Origin: Avedoeria sp964651245
GTDB taxonomy: Bacteria; Chloroflexota; Anaerolineae; Epilineales; Epilineaceae
Reading direction: 5' to 3'
Assembly: GCA_964651245.1 (NCBI GenBank)
Contig: CAZYVI010000014.1
Span: forward strand, 50,077 to 114,076
Length of the DNA stretch: 64,000 nt
Made by a program: the position numbers and the translations under genes. Below are positions 34,849 through 42,215 of the stretch, one piece after another. The number at the start of each line of letters is the position of its first letter. Position 1 is the first letter of the stretch. A model generated the notes under the pieces. The model did not search any database, had not been told where the DNA came from, and saw only the letters and a program-made list of their open reading frames with translations.

Positions 34849-35742
34849 ATGCGACGACGATTCGGGGTGGTGTTCCTAGGGGCGGCGCTGGTCGCCGGCG
34901 TCTACGGCGCGCTGCCGGCGGCGGCGCAGCCGGCGGCGAAGCCCAAGATGGTGATCCTGGAGTTCTTCGAGCGCATGGCCTGAACGATCTGCGCGTCCGC
35001 CGGTCCGGCGGTCAACCAGATGGCCGATGACTACCGCGCCCAGGGCGTTCCGTTCCTGATCTTCAGCCACAACATCGACGACACCGAGCCGCTGGTCCGG
35101 CAGCGCGCCTCGCAGTGGCGCCAGGCGGCCGGGGTGCCGCCGGGCACCGGGGCCACGCTGCCGCTGGTGCTCGTCAACGGCGGCCGCGAGACGACCCAGG
35201 GCGCCCACGCCGACTTCCGCCGGACGTACAGCCAGATGATGTCCGCCGCCGGCGCCAGCCCGGCGACGGCCGACGTCAGCGCCCGGTGGCGGACCGTCAA
35301 CGACCAGTCGGTGCGGGTGACGGTGACCGTCACGAACACCGGCGAGGCGGCGTTCGACCCGTTCGAGGGCGGCAACGACGCGCGGGTGCTGCTGTTCGCG
35401 GTCGAGCGCGCGATCGTGATCCACCTGAAGTACTACGCCAACCACAACCAGATCCTCGAGCTGCCCGATGTCCTCAAGCCGGGCCAAGCGGTCACGCTCG
35501 AGGCCACGGTGCCGGTCCGCTCGACGGCGATGCGCCGGACCGACCTCGTGGCGGTGCTGGAGTACGTCAAGGACGACGGCAAGTGGGACGTGGCCCAGGG
35601 GGCGATCGCCATGCCCGACGCTCCGGCCGCGCCGCCGACCCCGACGCCGGTGCCGACCGTCGTCGCCGCGCCCGAGCCCACCGACCCCGCCCCGGCGGCC
35701 CACCGCATCCTGTTGCCGGTGGCGCACAACGGCGGGGCGTGA
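34849..35742 (+). CDS. Exported thioredoxin-fold selenoprotein (U-x-x-C), copy 1
   Basis: The ATG at 34849 follows AAGGAGG (6-nt spacing) and opens a 297-residue protein if TGA at 34981-34983 is read as selenocysteine (residue 45). Before it: signal peptide (1-27) and strand MVILEFFERMA. After it, same frame: TIC, completing U45-T-I-C48 at the N-terminus of a helix (AGPAVNQMADDY), the thioredoxin active-site position. Strand VPFLIFSHNID and the cis-Pro strand TLPLVLVNGGRE complete the fold. Residues ~145-250 form an Ig-like beta-domain, then a PT linker and HRILLPVAHNGG. The next gene repeats the whole design, including the UGA. A hairpin with a GGUCC loop starts 18 nt after the UGA. A pseudogene is unlikely, as the downstream frame is clean. 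Predicted role: exported selenol/thiol redox enzyme. Confidence 0.9.
34996..35013 (+). promoter_or_regulatory. Putative bacterial SECIS element 1
   Basis: Within the coding sequence, stem CCGCC/GGCGG (34997-35001 with 35007-35011) presents loop GGTCC at 35002-35006. The loop begins 18 nt after the UGA, inside the 16-37 nt window described for bacterial SECIS, with the G at the loop start that SelB recognition favours. Confidence 0.7.
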
Positions 35743-35856
35743 CGTGATATCCTAGCCGGCGACGGCGTCGACCGATCCAGCCTGCGGGTGGATCGGCGGC
35801 GCCCGGCGACCGGCCACGCAGTCCGGCATCCGCGGACGAACCTGGGGGGCGATACG

Positions 35857-36816
35857 ATGCATCGATGGACGATCGGGGGAGCGGCGGCGTTCGGCATGCT
35901 GTTGGCGGGCGCGCTGTCGCTCGGCAGCGGGCGGCCGGCGACGGCGCAGTCCGCGGAGCGGTTCACGCTCTTCGAGATGTTCGGGCGCGTGAACTGAGGG
36001 ATCTGCAGGGTCGCCGGTCCGGCGGCCTCGGAGATGATCGTGGAGTACGAGCGCCAGAAGAAGCCCGTGGCCATGTTCGAGTACAACGTCGACGAGGCCG
36101 ACATGGGCGGGCGCAAGGGTCGCTACTGGCAGAACGGCGGCACCGGCGAGTTGCCGCTGGTCCTGGTCAACAGCGGCCGCGAGGTGACGTGGGGCAGCCA
36201 CGGCGACTTCAAGAAGAAGTACGGCGGCATGATCAGCCCGGCGATGGCCGAGCCGGCCACGGCCGAGGTCCACGCCTGGTTCAAGCGAAGCACGCTCGAC
36301 GCGGTGCGGGTCCAGGTGGACGTCAAGAACGTCGGCTCGGTGACGCTCGACCCGTTCGCCGAGAAGGCGGCGCAGGTGGTCGTGTTCTTGGTCGAGGACG
36401 TCAAGGAAGTCCACATGACGAAGACCGCCCGCGGCGTGGCCTACATCGAGCTGCCCGACGAGCTCAAGCCGGGCGAGTCCGTGCAGCTCGAGGGCGAGGT
36501 CGCCGGCGCCAAGGGCACGAACTTCAACAAGAGCAAGGTGGTGGCGGTGCTCGAGTACGGCGACGACGCCGGCTGGGACATCGCCGGCGGCACCTGGGCC
36601 ACGCAGGGCGACCGCCCCGCCGCCGTCCCGCCGACCGCGCCTCCGCCCACGGCCGAGCCGCCGACGGCCGAGCCGACCGAGGCGCCCCCGACGGCCGAGC
36701 CGACCGACATCCCCACCGCCGTGCCGCCGACCGCGGCCCCGACGGCCGCGCCGACGCGGTTCTTCAGCTACCTGCCAATGGCCCTGTTCAGCGCGGTGCT
36801 CGGCCAGCAGCCGTAG
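35857..36816 (+). CDS. Exported thioredoxin-fold selenoprotein (U-x-x-C), copy 2
   Basis: The ATG at 35857 follows a GGGGGG ribosome binding site. TGA at 35995-35997 read as selenocysteine gives 319 residues with U47-G-I-C50. Upstream: signal peptide (1-31) and strand FTLFEMFGRVN; downstream: helix AGPAASEMIVEYERQ, strand KKPVAMFEYNVDE and the cis-Pro strand ELPLVLVNSGRE. It aligns along its whole length with the preceding gene. A second beta-domain (VQVDVKNVGSVTLDPF, YIELPDELKPGESVQLEGEV), a PTAEPTEAPPT linker and FFSYLPMALF complete it. It lies 114 bp after copy 1 and is probably co-transcribed. A 13-bp hairpin terminator follows. The protein would be missed or truncated to begin near 36034 by standard calling. 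Substrate unknown. Confidence 0.9.
36008..36028 (+). promoter_or_regulatory. Putative bacterial SECIS element 2
   Basis: An 8-bp stem (36008-36015 with 36021-36028, two G-U pairs) presents the same GGTCC loop (36016-36020) as copy 1, again starting 18 nt after the UGA. The compensatory G-U/G-C differences in the stem and the invariant loop argue for selection on RNA structure. Confidence 0.75.
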
Positions 36817-36853
36817 CGATCCGCCGGTCCGTCAACCGACGAGGTACACGCGG

Positions 36854-36883
36854 GGCGCCGCCTTCCAGCCGGAAGGCGGCGCC
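36854..36883 (+). terminator. Terminator hairpin after the selenoprotein genes
   Basis: A perfect 13-bp stem (36854-36866 with 36871-36883) with loop AGCC, 37 bp after the second stop codon. No long U-run. Confidence 0.6.
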
Positions 36884-36997
36884 TCTCGTCGTGGCACGCG
36901 ATCCGGCCGGATCGCCAGCCACGCGCGCGGTGTGGGTAGGTCGGCGGGCGGACAACGCGCGTGGCGGGCACCTGCGTCGCCGACGTCGAATGCCCGT

Positions 36998-37429
36998 GTA
37001 GGGGCACCCCTTGTGGGTGCCCTCGCACGTCACACATTCATCGCCGGTCGCATCGTGGACGAACGAAGCCCCGGCAGACCAGGGCACCCACATGCGGTAC
37101 CCCATTGGCGACACGTTCGCGGCCACGGCGAGGTCCGATTCCCGCCCGGCCCCGCCCGGCCCCGCGCCGCCCGGCCGTGAACGGCCGGGCTACAGTAACG
37201 ACGCCGGCTGAAGCCGGCTACCTACAGACGATCGGCGGTCTCGCCGCGGTCAGAGAAGCCGGGGCCTCGTGGACTGCTCAGCGGCGATGTGGGGCGAGGG
37301 CCCGAACCGCACGCCGCGATGCCCGTTCCTGCCTGTAGCCGGCTTCAGCCGGCGTCGTTACTGTAGCCCGGCGATTCATCGCCGGGCGCTGCTCCGGCAG
37401 ACCAGGGCACCCACAAGGGGTGCCCCTAC
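36998..37429. repeat. REP-like cluster of nested inverted repeats
   Basis: This block lies in the 661-bp gene-free gap 36817-37477. Outer arms: 26-nt perfect inverted repeats at 36998-37023 and 37404-37429. Inner arms: 36-nt perfect inverted repeats at 37185-37220 and 37336-37371. A 22-nt direct repeat occurs at 37071-37092 and 37394-37415. Short palindromes lie beside them: 37169-37190 (10-bp stem) and 37366-37387 (9-bp stem). The composition (GCCGGCTGAAGCCGGC, GGGCACC...) is typical of dispersed REP-type palindromes. A REP-associated transposase gene lies near the window end. Confidence 0.85.
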
Positions 37430-37477
37430 GGCGACCCATCGATGGCTGGCATGTCGGGTTCAGCCGCCATCCCACCC

Positions 37478-39283
37478 CTACGGTGTCGGCGTCGCCTCCG
37501 GCGTCGGCGTCGGCGACGCGCCCGGCGTGCCGGTGGCGGGCGGCTCGGGCGTCGGCGACGGGCTCGGGTCGGCCGGCGGGGTGCCGGTGGGCTCGGGCGT
37601 TGGCGTCGCGGTCGGCGGCTCGGGGGCATCGGTCGGATCGGCGGGGCGGTCGGTGGGGGCCGGCGGCGGCGGGGCGTCGGTGGCGGCCGGCGGCGACGTC
37701 GGGGCCGGCGGGGCGTCGGTTGGCGCGGCCGGCAGCGGCGTCGGGCGCGCCCGGCGGGTGGCGGTGGGCGGCGGCGGCGGGACGGTGACCTCGCACTCCG
37801 GGCCGACGCATGGCGTCGCGGTCGGGCTCGAGGCCTGGCCGCCCCCGCCGCCGGCGGTGCTGCCGCCGCCGGACGCGTCGGCGGCGGCCACGGCCAGCGC
37901 CGCCGACACCGTGATCGTCAGCCGGCGCGTCTGCGGCCGTCCGGCCTCGTCGACCCACGCCAGCGTGTAGCTGGCGGTCTCGGCCGGACAGAGGACCTTG
38001 AAGCCCTTGCCGGGCACGGCCTGGCCGTCGAACGTCACGGCAGTGCCCTCGACGACATCCCAGTTCAGCTTGGCGCAGCCGCCGGGCGCGATCTCGGTCT
38101 TGTCCTGGACGAAGCTGGCGGCGGCCGGCGCCTTGAGCGCCAATGCCGTCCGGTCGACGTTGTGAACGGTGGTCGGGTCGACGACCGCCAGCAGCGTGGT
38201 TGGGGCGATGCACTGCACGTCGGCCGCCGGCAGCCAGCCGGTCCGCTCCGAGGCGGTCAGGAACGCCTGCAGCCAGCCGCCGTCGGCGACGCGGCCGCGC
38301 ATGTCCAGGATGGCGCCGCGGGCCAGCGGCACCGTCTTGTCGACGATCGGCGCCGCGTCCTCGGGCTGCTCGCGCAGCGTCGTCGTGGCCGCCGTGACCT
38401 GGCAGCGGAACGCCGCGCTGGCGGCCGAGGGCGGCCCGTCGCCGGCGATCAACCCGCCGTACCACGTCTCGACACCGGCCAGGTCGACCGGCATCGCCAG
38501 CGGCGCGCCGGCGGCCGTGACGGCGATCGCCTGGCCCGCCGACAGCGCCGCGCGCAGCGGGGCGGCGGCGCCGGCGGCGCTGGCCACGGTCGTCTCGGCC
38601 GCCACCTCGACGGCGCCGTCGATCACGATGACCCACAGCGCGTCGGCCGCGCGGGCGACCGCGCCGTTCGTCTGACCTTCGGCCGACGCATCCGTCGAAG
38701 TACCCGTCGAATCCTCCGTCGAAGCACCGGCCGCATCGACGGCCGCGTCGGCGACACCGCCCACCGCATCGGCCGGGCCGTCGAGGCTGAGGATGACGTC
38801 GACCGCCCCGCCGGTGCTGCGGACCGTCGCCCGCCCGGCCTCGACCTCGAGGGCGATGGGCGGAGCAGCCGACGCCGGGATGCTGAATCGAACGGTGCCA
38901 CGGTCCTGCGCCGCCGACAGCTGCCGCACGCCGCTGTCGGCCAGCCGCAGCGCCGCGCCGAGCGCCTCGGCGCGCGCGCCCTCGGGCCACGAGACGATGG
39001 CCATGCCGCGCTCGGGGACGTCGACCGCCCCGTCGGCGGCCAGCGGCGCCTCGGCATCAGCGGCCAGCGTCTCGCCGCCGGCCACGACGCCGTCGCGGAT
39101 CGCCCGCACCGCCGGCGCCGCCAGCGGCGGCCCGGCCGCGACGACCTCGGTCGGCGCCGCCACCGGCGCGGCGGGCGCGACCGGCGCCTCGACGGCCGGC
39201 GCCGGCGGCTTGGCGCAGCCGATCGCCAGGACGCCGAGCGCGGCGAGGACGGCGGCGGACAGGGGCGCGGCGGTGCGGCTCAT
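37478..39283 (-). CDS. Lipoprotein with FecR-like and SH3-like domains
   Basis: The ATG at 39283 follows GGAGG and gives 601 residues. LGVLAIGCAKPP is a clean lipobox, followed by an Ala/Pro linker. Residues ~45-250 contain a FecR-like beta-domain (RGTVRFSIPASAAPP, DALWVIVIDGAVEVAAET, LSAGQAIAVTAAGAPL). Next is a bacterial SH3-like segment (ATTTLREQPEDAAPIVDKTV, then GGWLQAFLTASERTGWLP). A further Ig-like module follows (IAPGGCAKLNWDVVEGTAV, CPAETASYTLAWVDEAG). The last ~100 residues are a Pro/Thr stalk ending PTPTPEATPTP; unlike its neighbours it lacks the L-P-x-R ending, fitting lipid anchoring at the other end. Probably an envelope-bound binding protein. Confidence 0.82.
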   Translation of the reverse strand: MSRTAAPLSAAVLAALGVLAIGCAKPPAPAVEAPVAPAAPVAAPTEVVAAGPPLAAPAVRAIRDGVVAGGETLAADAEAPLAADGAVDVPERGMAIVSWPEGARAEALGAALRLADSGVRQLSAAQDRGTVRFSIPASAAPPIALEVEAGRATVRSTGGAVDVILSLDGPADAVGGVADAAVDAAGASTEDSTGTSTDASAEGQTNGAVARAADALWVIVIDGAVEVAAETTVASAAGAAAPLRAALSAGQAIAVTAAGAPLAMPVDLAGVETWYGGLIAGDGPPSAASAAFRCQVTAATTTLREQPEDAAPIVDKTVPLARGAILDMRGRVADGGWLQAFLTASERTGWLPAADVQCIAPTTLLAVVDPTTVHNVDRTALALKAPAAASFVQDKTEIAPGGCAKLNWDVVEGTAVTFDGQAVPGKGFKVLCPAETASYTLAWVDEAGRPQTRRLTITVSAALAVAAADASGGGSTAGGGGGQASSPTATPCVGPECEVTVPPPPPTATRRARPTPLPAAPTDAPPAPTSPPAATDAPPPPAPTDRPADPTDAPEPPTATPTPEPTGTPPADPSPSPTPEPPATGTPGASPTPTPEATPTP

Positions 39284-39337
39284 CGATTCCTCCAGCCCGT
39301 CGGGCGCAGTCACAGCGGTGCGCGGGGGGCGCCGGCG

Positions 39338-39343
39338 ATTATA
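39338..39343 (-). promoter_or_regulatory. -10 box (TATAAT) of the FecR/SH3 lipoprotein gene
   Basis: A perfect TATAAT on the minus strand, ~55 bp upstream of the start codon at 39283. No -35 box with correct spacing is visible. Confidence 0.4.
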
Positions 39344-39436
39344 ACGGCGAACGGGAGGCAAGGGTACCGCCTCTTGGCGCCGTCCTGCGGCCGCGTCGAA
39401 GACGACGGCTCAGCCCCCGGCGCGCCCCGGCACGAT

Positions 39437-42034
39437 TCAGCCCCCGCCGTCCCCCGGCACGATCTCGAACCGGTAGTCGCCGTGCGCGGCGACGTCGACG
39501 GTGATCGTCGTACCCTCGTCGGCCGGGCTCTGCAACAGCGCCAGCGCCAGCGGGTTCTCGATGCGGCGCTGGATGACGCGCTTGAGAGGGCGGGCGCCGT
39601 AGTCGGGGTCGTAGCCCTCGTCGGCCAGCTGGCGGCGGGCGTCGGCCGTCACGGCCAGGTGGACGCCGCGGGCGCGCAGGCGCTCGCCCAGCCGGTCGAG
39701 CTGGAGGTCGACGATGCGCAGCAGGTCGTCCTTGGAGAGGGCGTGGAAGACGACGATCTCGTCGATGCGGTTGAGGAACTCGGGCCGGAAGTGGTCGCGC
39801 AGATCGGCCAGGATGAGCGGCTCGGCCGCCGCGGCGCCCAGCTGCTGGATGCGCTGTGAGCCGATGTTGGAGGTCAGGATGAGCAGCGTGTTCTTGAAGT
39901 TCACGACGCGGCCCTGGCTGTCGGTCAGGCGGCCGTCGTCGAGGACCTGGAGCAGCGTGTGGAAGACGTCGGCATGGGCCTTCTCGACCTCGTCGAACAG
40001 CACCACCGCGTACGGCCGGCGGCGAACGGCCTCGGTCAGCTGGCCGCCCTCGTCGTAGCCCACGTAGCCGGGCGGGGCGCCGATGAGGCGGGCGACGGTG
40101 TGGCGCTCCTGGTACTCGCTCATGTCGATGCGGATCATCGCCTCGGCGTCGTCGAACAGCTCGGCGGCCAGGGCGCGGGCCAGCTCGGTCTTGCCGACGC
40201 CGGTGGGTCCCAGGAACAGGAAGCTGCCGATGGGCTTAGCGGGGTCCTGCAGCCCGGCGCGGGCGCGGCGCACGGCGTTGGCCACCGCCGCCACCGCCTC
40301 GTCCTGGCCGACGACCCGCTCGTGCAGCCGCGCCTCGAGATCGACGAGCTTCTGGACCTCGCCCTCGACCAGCTTGGTGACCGGCACGCCGGTCCACTTG
40401 CTGACGACCTCGGCGATCTCGTCGGCGTCGACCTCCTCCTTGAGCAGCTGGGCGCCGCTCCGCTGCCGCTCGGCGATGCCGGCCTCGAGCTGGGCCTGCT
40501 CGCGCCGCAGCTCGACGAGCGTGCCGTACTGCAGCCGCGACGCCGCCTCGAAGTCGCCCCGCCGCTGGGCCGACTCGATCTCGGTGGCGGCGCGGTCGAT
40601 CGCCTCCTTGACCTCGGCCAGCCGGGCGATGCGCGCCCGCTCCTCGCCGACGGCCGCCTCGAGGGCCTGGCGCTTCGACTCGAGCGCGGCGATGTCGGCC
40701 TCCACGGCCTCGAGGCGCTGCTTGCTGGCCGGGTCCTTCTCCTGCTTGAGGGCTTCGCGCTCGATCTGCTTGCCCAGGATCTGGCGCTTGAGCTCGTCGA
40801 GCTCGCGCGGGTCGCTGGTGATCTCCATGCGCAGCCGGCTGGCGGCCTCATCGACGAGGTCGATGGCCTTGTCGGGCAGGAAGCGGTCGGCGATGTAGCG
40901 GTCGGACAGCGTGGCGGCGGCCAGGACGGCGGCGTCGGTGATGCGGACGCCGTGGTGGACCTCGTAGCGTTCCTTGAGGCCGCGCAGGATGGCGATCGTG
41001 TCGGCCACCGTCGGCTCGCCGACGAGGACGGGCTGGAAGCGCCGCTCGAGGGCGGCATCCTTCTCGATGTGCTTGCGGTACTCGTCGAGCGTCGTGGCGC
41101 CGATCGTGTGGAGCTCGCCGCGGGCCAGCATCGGCTTGAGCATGTTGCCGGCGTCCATGGCCCCTTCGGCCGCGCCGGCGCCGACGATCGTGTGGAGCTC
41201 GTCGATGAACAGGACGATCCCGCCGGCGGCGTCCTTGACCTCCTTCAGCACGGCCTTGAGCCGCTCCTCGAACTCGCCGCGGTACTTGGCGCCGGCCACC
41301 AGCGCGCCTAGATCCAGCGCCACGACGCGCTTGTCCTTGAGCGCCTCCGGCACGTCGCCGCGCACGATCCGCTGCGCCAGACCCTCGACGATGGCCGTCT
41401 TGCCGACGCCGGGCTCGCCGATGAGGACGGGGTTGTTCTTGGTGCGCCGGGCCAGGATCTGGATGACGCGCCGGATCTCCTCGTCGCGGCCGATGACGGG
41501 GTCGAGCTTGCCGTCGCGCGCCTCGGCGGTCAGGTCGCGGCCGTATTGGGCCAGGGCGTCGTAGGTGCCCTCGGGGGTCTGCGACGTGACGCGGGCGCTG
41601 CCGCGCACCGCCTTGAGCGCCGCCAGCAGCCGGTCGATCGTGACCTGCTGGGCGGCGAGCAGCGGCGCGGCGTGCTTGTCGCCGGCGCGGACGAGCGCGA
41701 GCAGCAGGTGCTCGGTCGAGACGTAGTCGTCGCCGAACGCGGCCAGCTCGTCGTGGGCGGCCACGAGCAGGTCGCGCAACGCCCGCGACAGCTGCAGGTC
41801 GGCCCCCGACACCGTCGGCAGCCGGTTCAGCGCGGCGTCGGCGGCGACCTCGATCGCCCGGACGTCGGCGCCGACCTTCTCGAGGACGCGCGGCACGACG
41901 CCCTCCGCCTGGCCGACGAGCGCCGCCAGCAGGTGCAGCGGCTGCACCTCGGCGTGCCCGGCCCGCCGCGCCCGGTCCTGCGCGGCGACGATCGCCTCCT
42001 GGGCGGCGTGGGTGAAGCGGTTGATGTCGAACAT
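39437..42034 (-). CDS. clpB: ATP-dependent chaperone ClpB
   Basis: This 865-residue protein is full length for ClpB and starts with ATG after AGGAGG. The N-domain (MFDINRFTHAAQEAIVAAQD, STEHLLLALV) leads to NBD1 with Walker A GEPGVGKTAIVEG and Walker B IVLFIDELHTIVGAG. The coiled-coil middle domain (LKRQILGKQIEREALKQEKD to LEAGIAERQRSGAQLLKEE) identifies ClpB rather than ClpC/ClpA. NBD2 has GPTGVGKTELARAL and VVLFDEVEKAHADVF, and the C-domain is LTDSQGRVV to YGARPLKRVIQ. It dissolves protein aggregates with DnaK as a hexamer in the cytoplasm. Transcribed alone. No CIRCE element is seen upstream, only a TGCTAG repeat. Confidence 0.98.
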   Translation of the reverse strand: MFDINRFTHAAQEAIVAAQDRARRAGHAEVQPLHLLAALVGQAEGVVPRVLEKVGADVRAIEVAADAALNRLPTVSGADLQLSRALRDLLVAAHDELAAFGDDYVSTEHLLLALVRAGDKHAAPLLAAQQVTIDRLLAALKAVRGSARVTSQTPEGTYDALAQYGRDLTAEARDGKLDPVIGRDEEIRRVIQILARRTKNNPVLIGEPGVGKTAIVEGLAQRIVRGDVPEALKDKRVVALDLGALVAGAKYRGEFEERLKAVLKEVKDAAGGIVLFIDELHTIVGAGAAEGAMDAGNMLKPMLARGELHTIGATTLDEYRKHIEKDAALERRFQPVLVGEPTVADTIAILRGLKERYEVHHGVRITDAAVLAAATLSDRYIADRFLPDKAIDLVDEAASRLRMEITSDPRELDELKRQILGKQIEREALKQEKDPASKQRLEAVEADIAALESKRQALEAAVGEERARIARLAEVKEAIDRAATEIESAQRRGDFEAASRLQYGTLVELRREQAQLEAGIAERQRSGAQLLKEEVDADEIAEVVSKWTGVPVTKLVEGEVQKLVDLEARLHERVVGQDEAVAAVANAVRRARAGLQDPAKPIGSFLFLGPTGVGKTELARALAAELFDDAEAMIRIDMSEYQERHTVARLIGAPPGYVGYDEGGQLTEAVRRRPYAVVLFDEVEKAHADVFHTLLQVLDDGRLTDSQGRVVNFKNTLLILTSNIGSQRIQQLGAAAAEPLILADLRDHFRPEFLNRIDEIVVFHALSKDDLLRIVDLQLDRLGERLRARGVHLAVTADARRQLADEGYDPDYGARPLKRVIQRRIENPLALALLQSPADEGTTITVDVAAHGDYRFEIVPGDGGG

Positions 42035-42096
42035 GGCCCCTCCTGGTCCGCCCGAGTCCGTCGTGGCGCGGCGCGGGGTTCAGGATGAGGCGTCGG

Positions 42097-42113
42097 TGCT
42101 AGAACGATGCTAG
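42097..42113 (-). promoter_or_regulatory. TGCTAG-N5-TGCTAG repeat upstream of clpB
   Basis: Two identical hexamers (42097-42102 and 42108-42113) one helical turn apart, ~63 bp upstream of clpB. Their spacing fits an operator, but no known heat-shock element (CIRCE, HAIR) matches. Confidence 0.25.
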
Positions 42114-42215
42114 TGGCGAGCGGCGACGTCCGGGCCTGCCGGACTCATGTCGCCCGCACGTTGTCGCTGTAGCGTTGACCGGCCTGCCCGCCTGCGCGCC
42201 TGCGCGCCGCACGAC

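Noticed and set aside
34981..35997. Reading the two TGA codons as nonsense mutations or sequencing errors (pseudogenes)
   Set aside because: Both fall at the same structural codon before x-x-C, the downstream frames are long and homologous to each other, and SECIS-like hairpins follow. Selenocysteine explains all of this together.
36998..37429. CRISPR array or IS element
   Set aside because: Repeats are inverted and few, spacers are irregular and no transposase or cas gene is adjacent; REP-like palindromes fit better.
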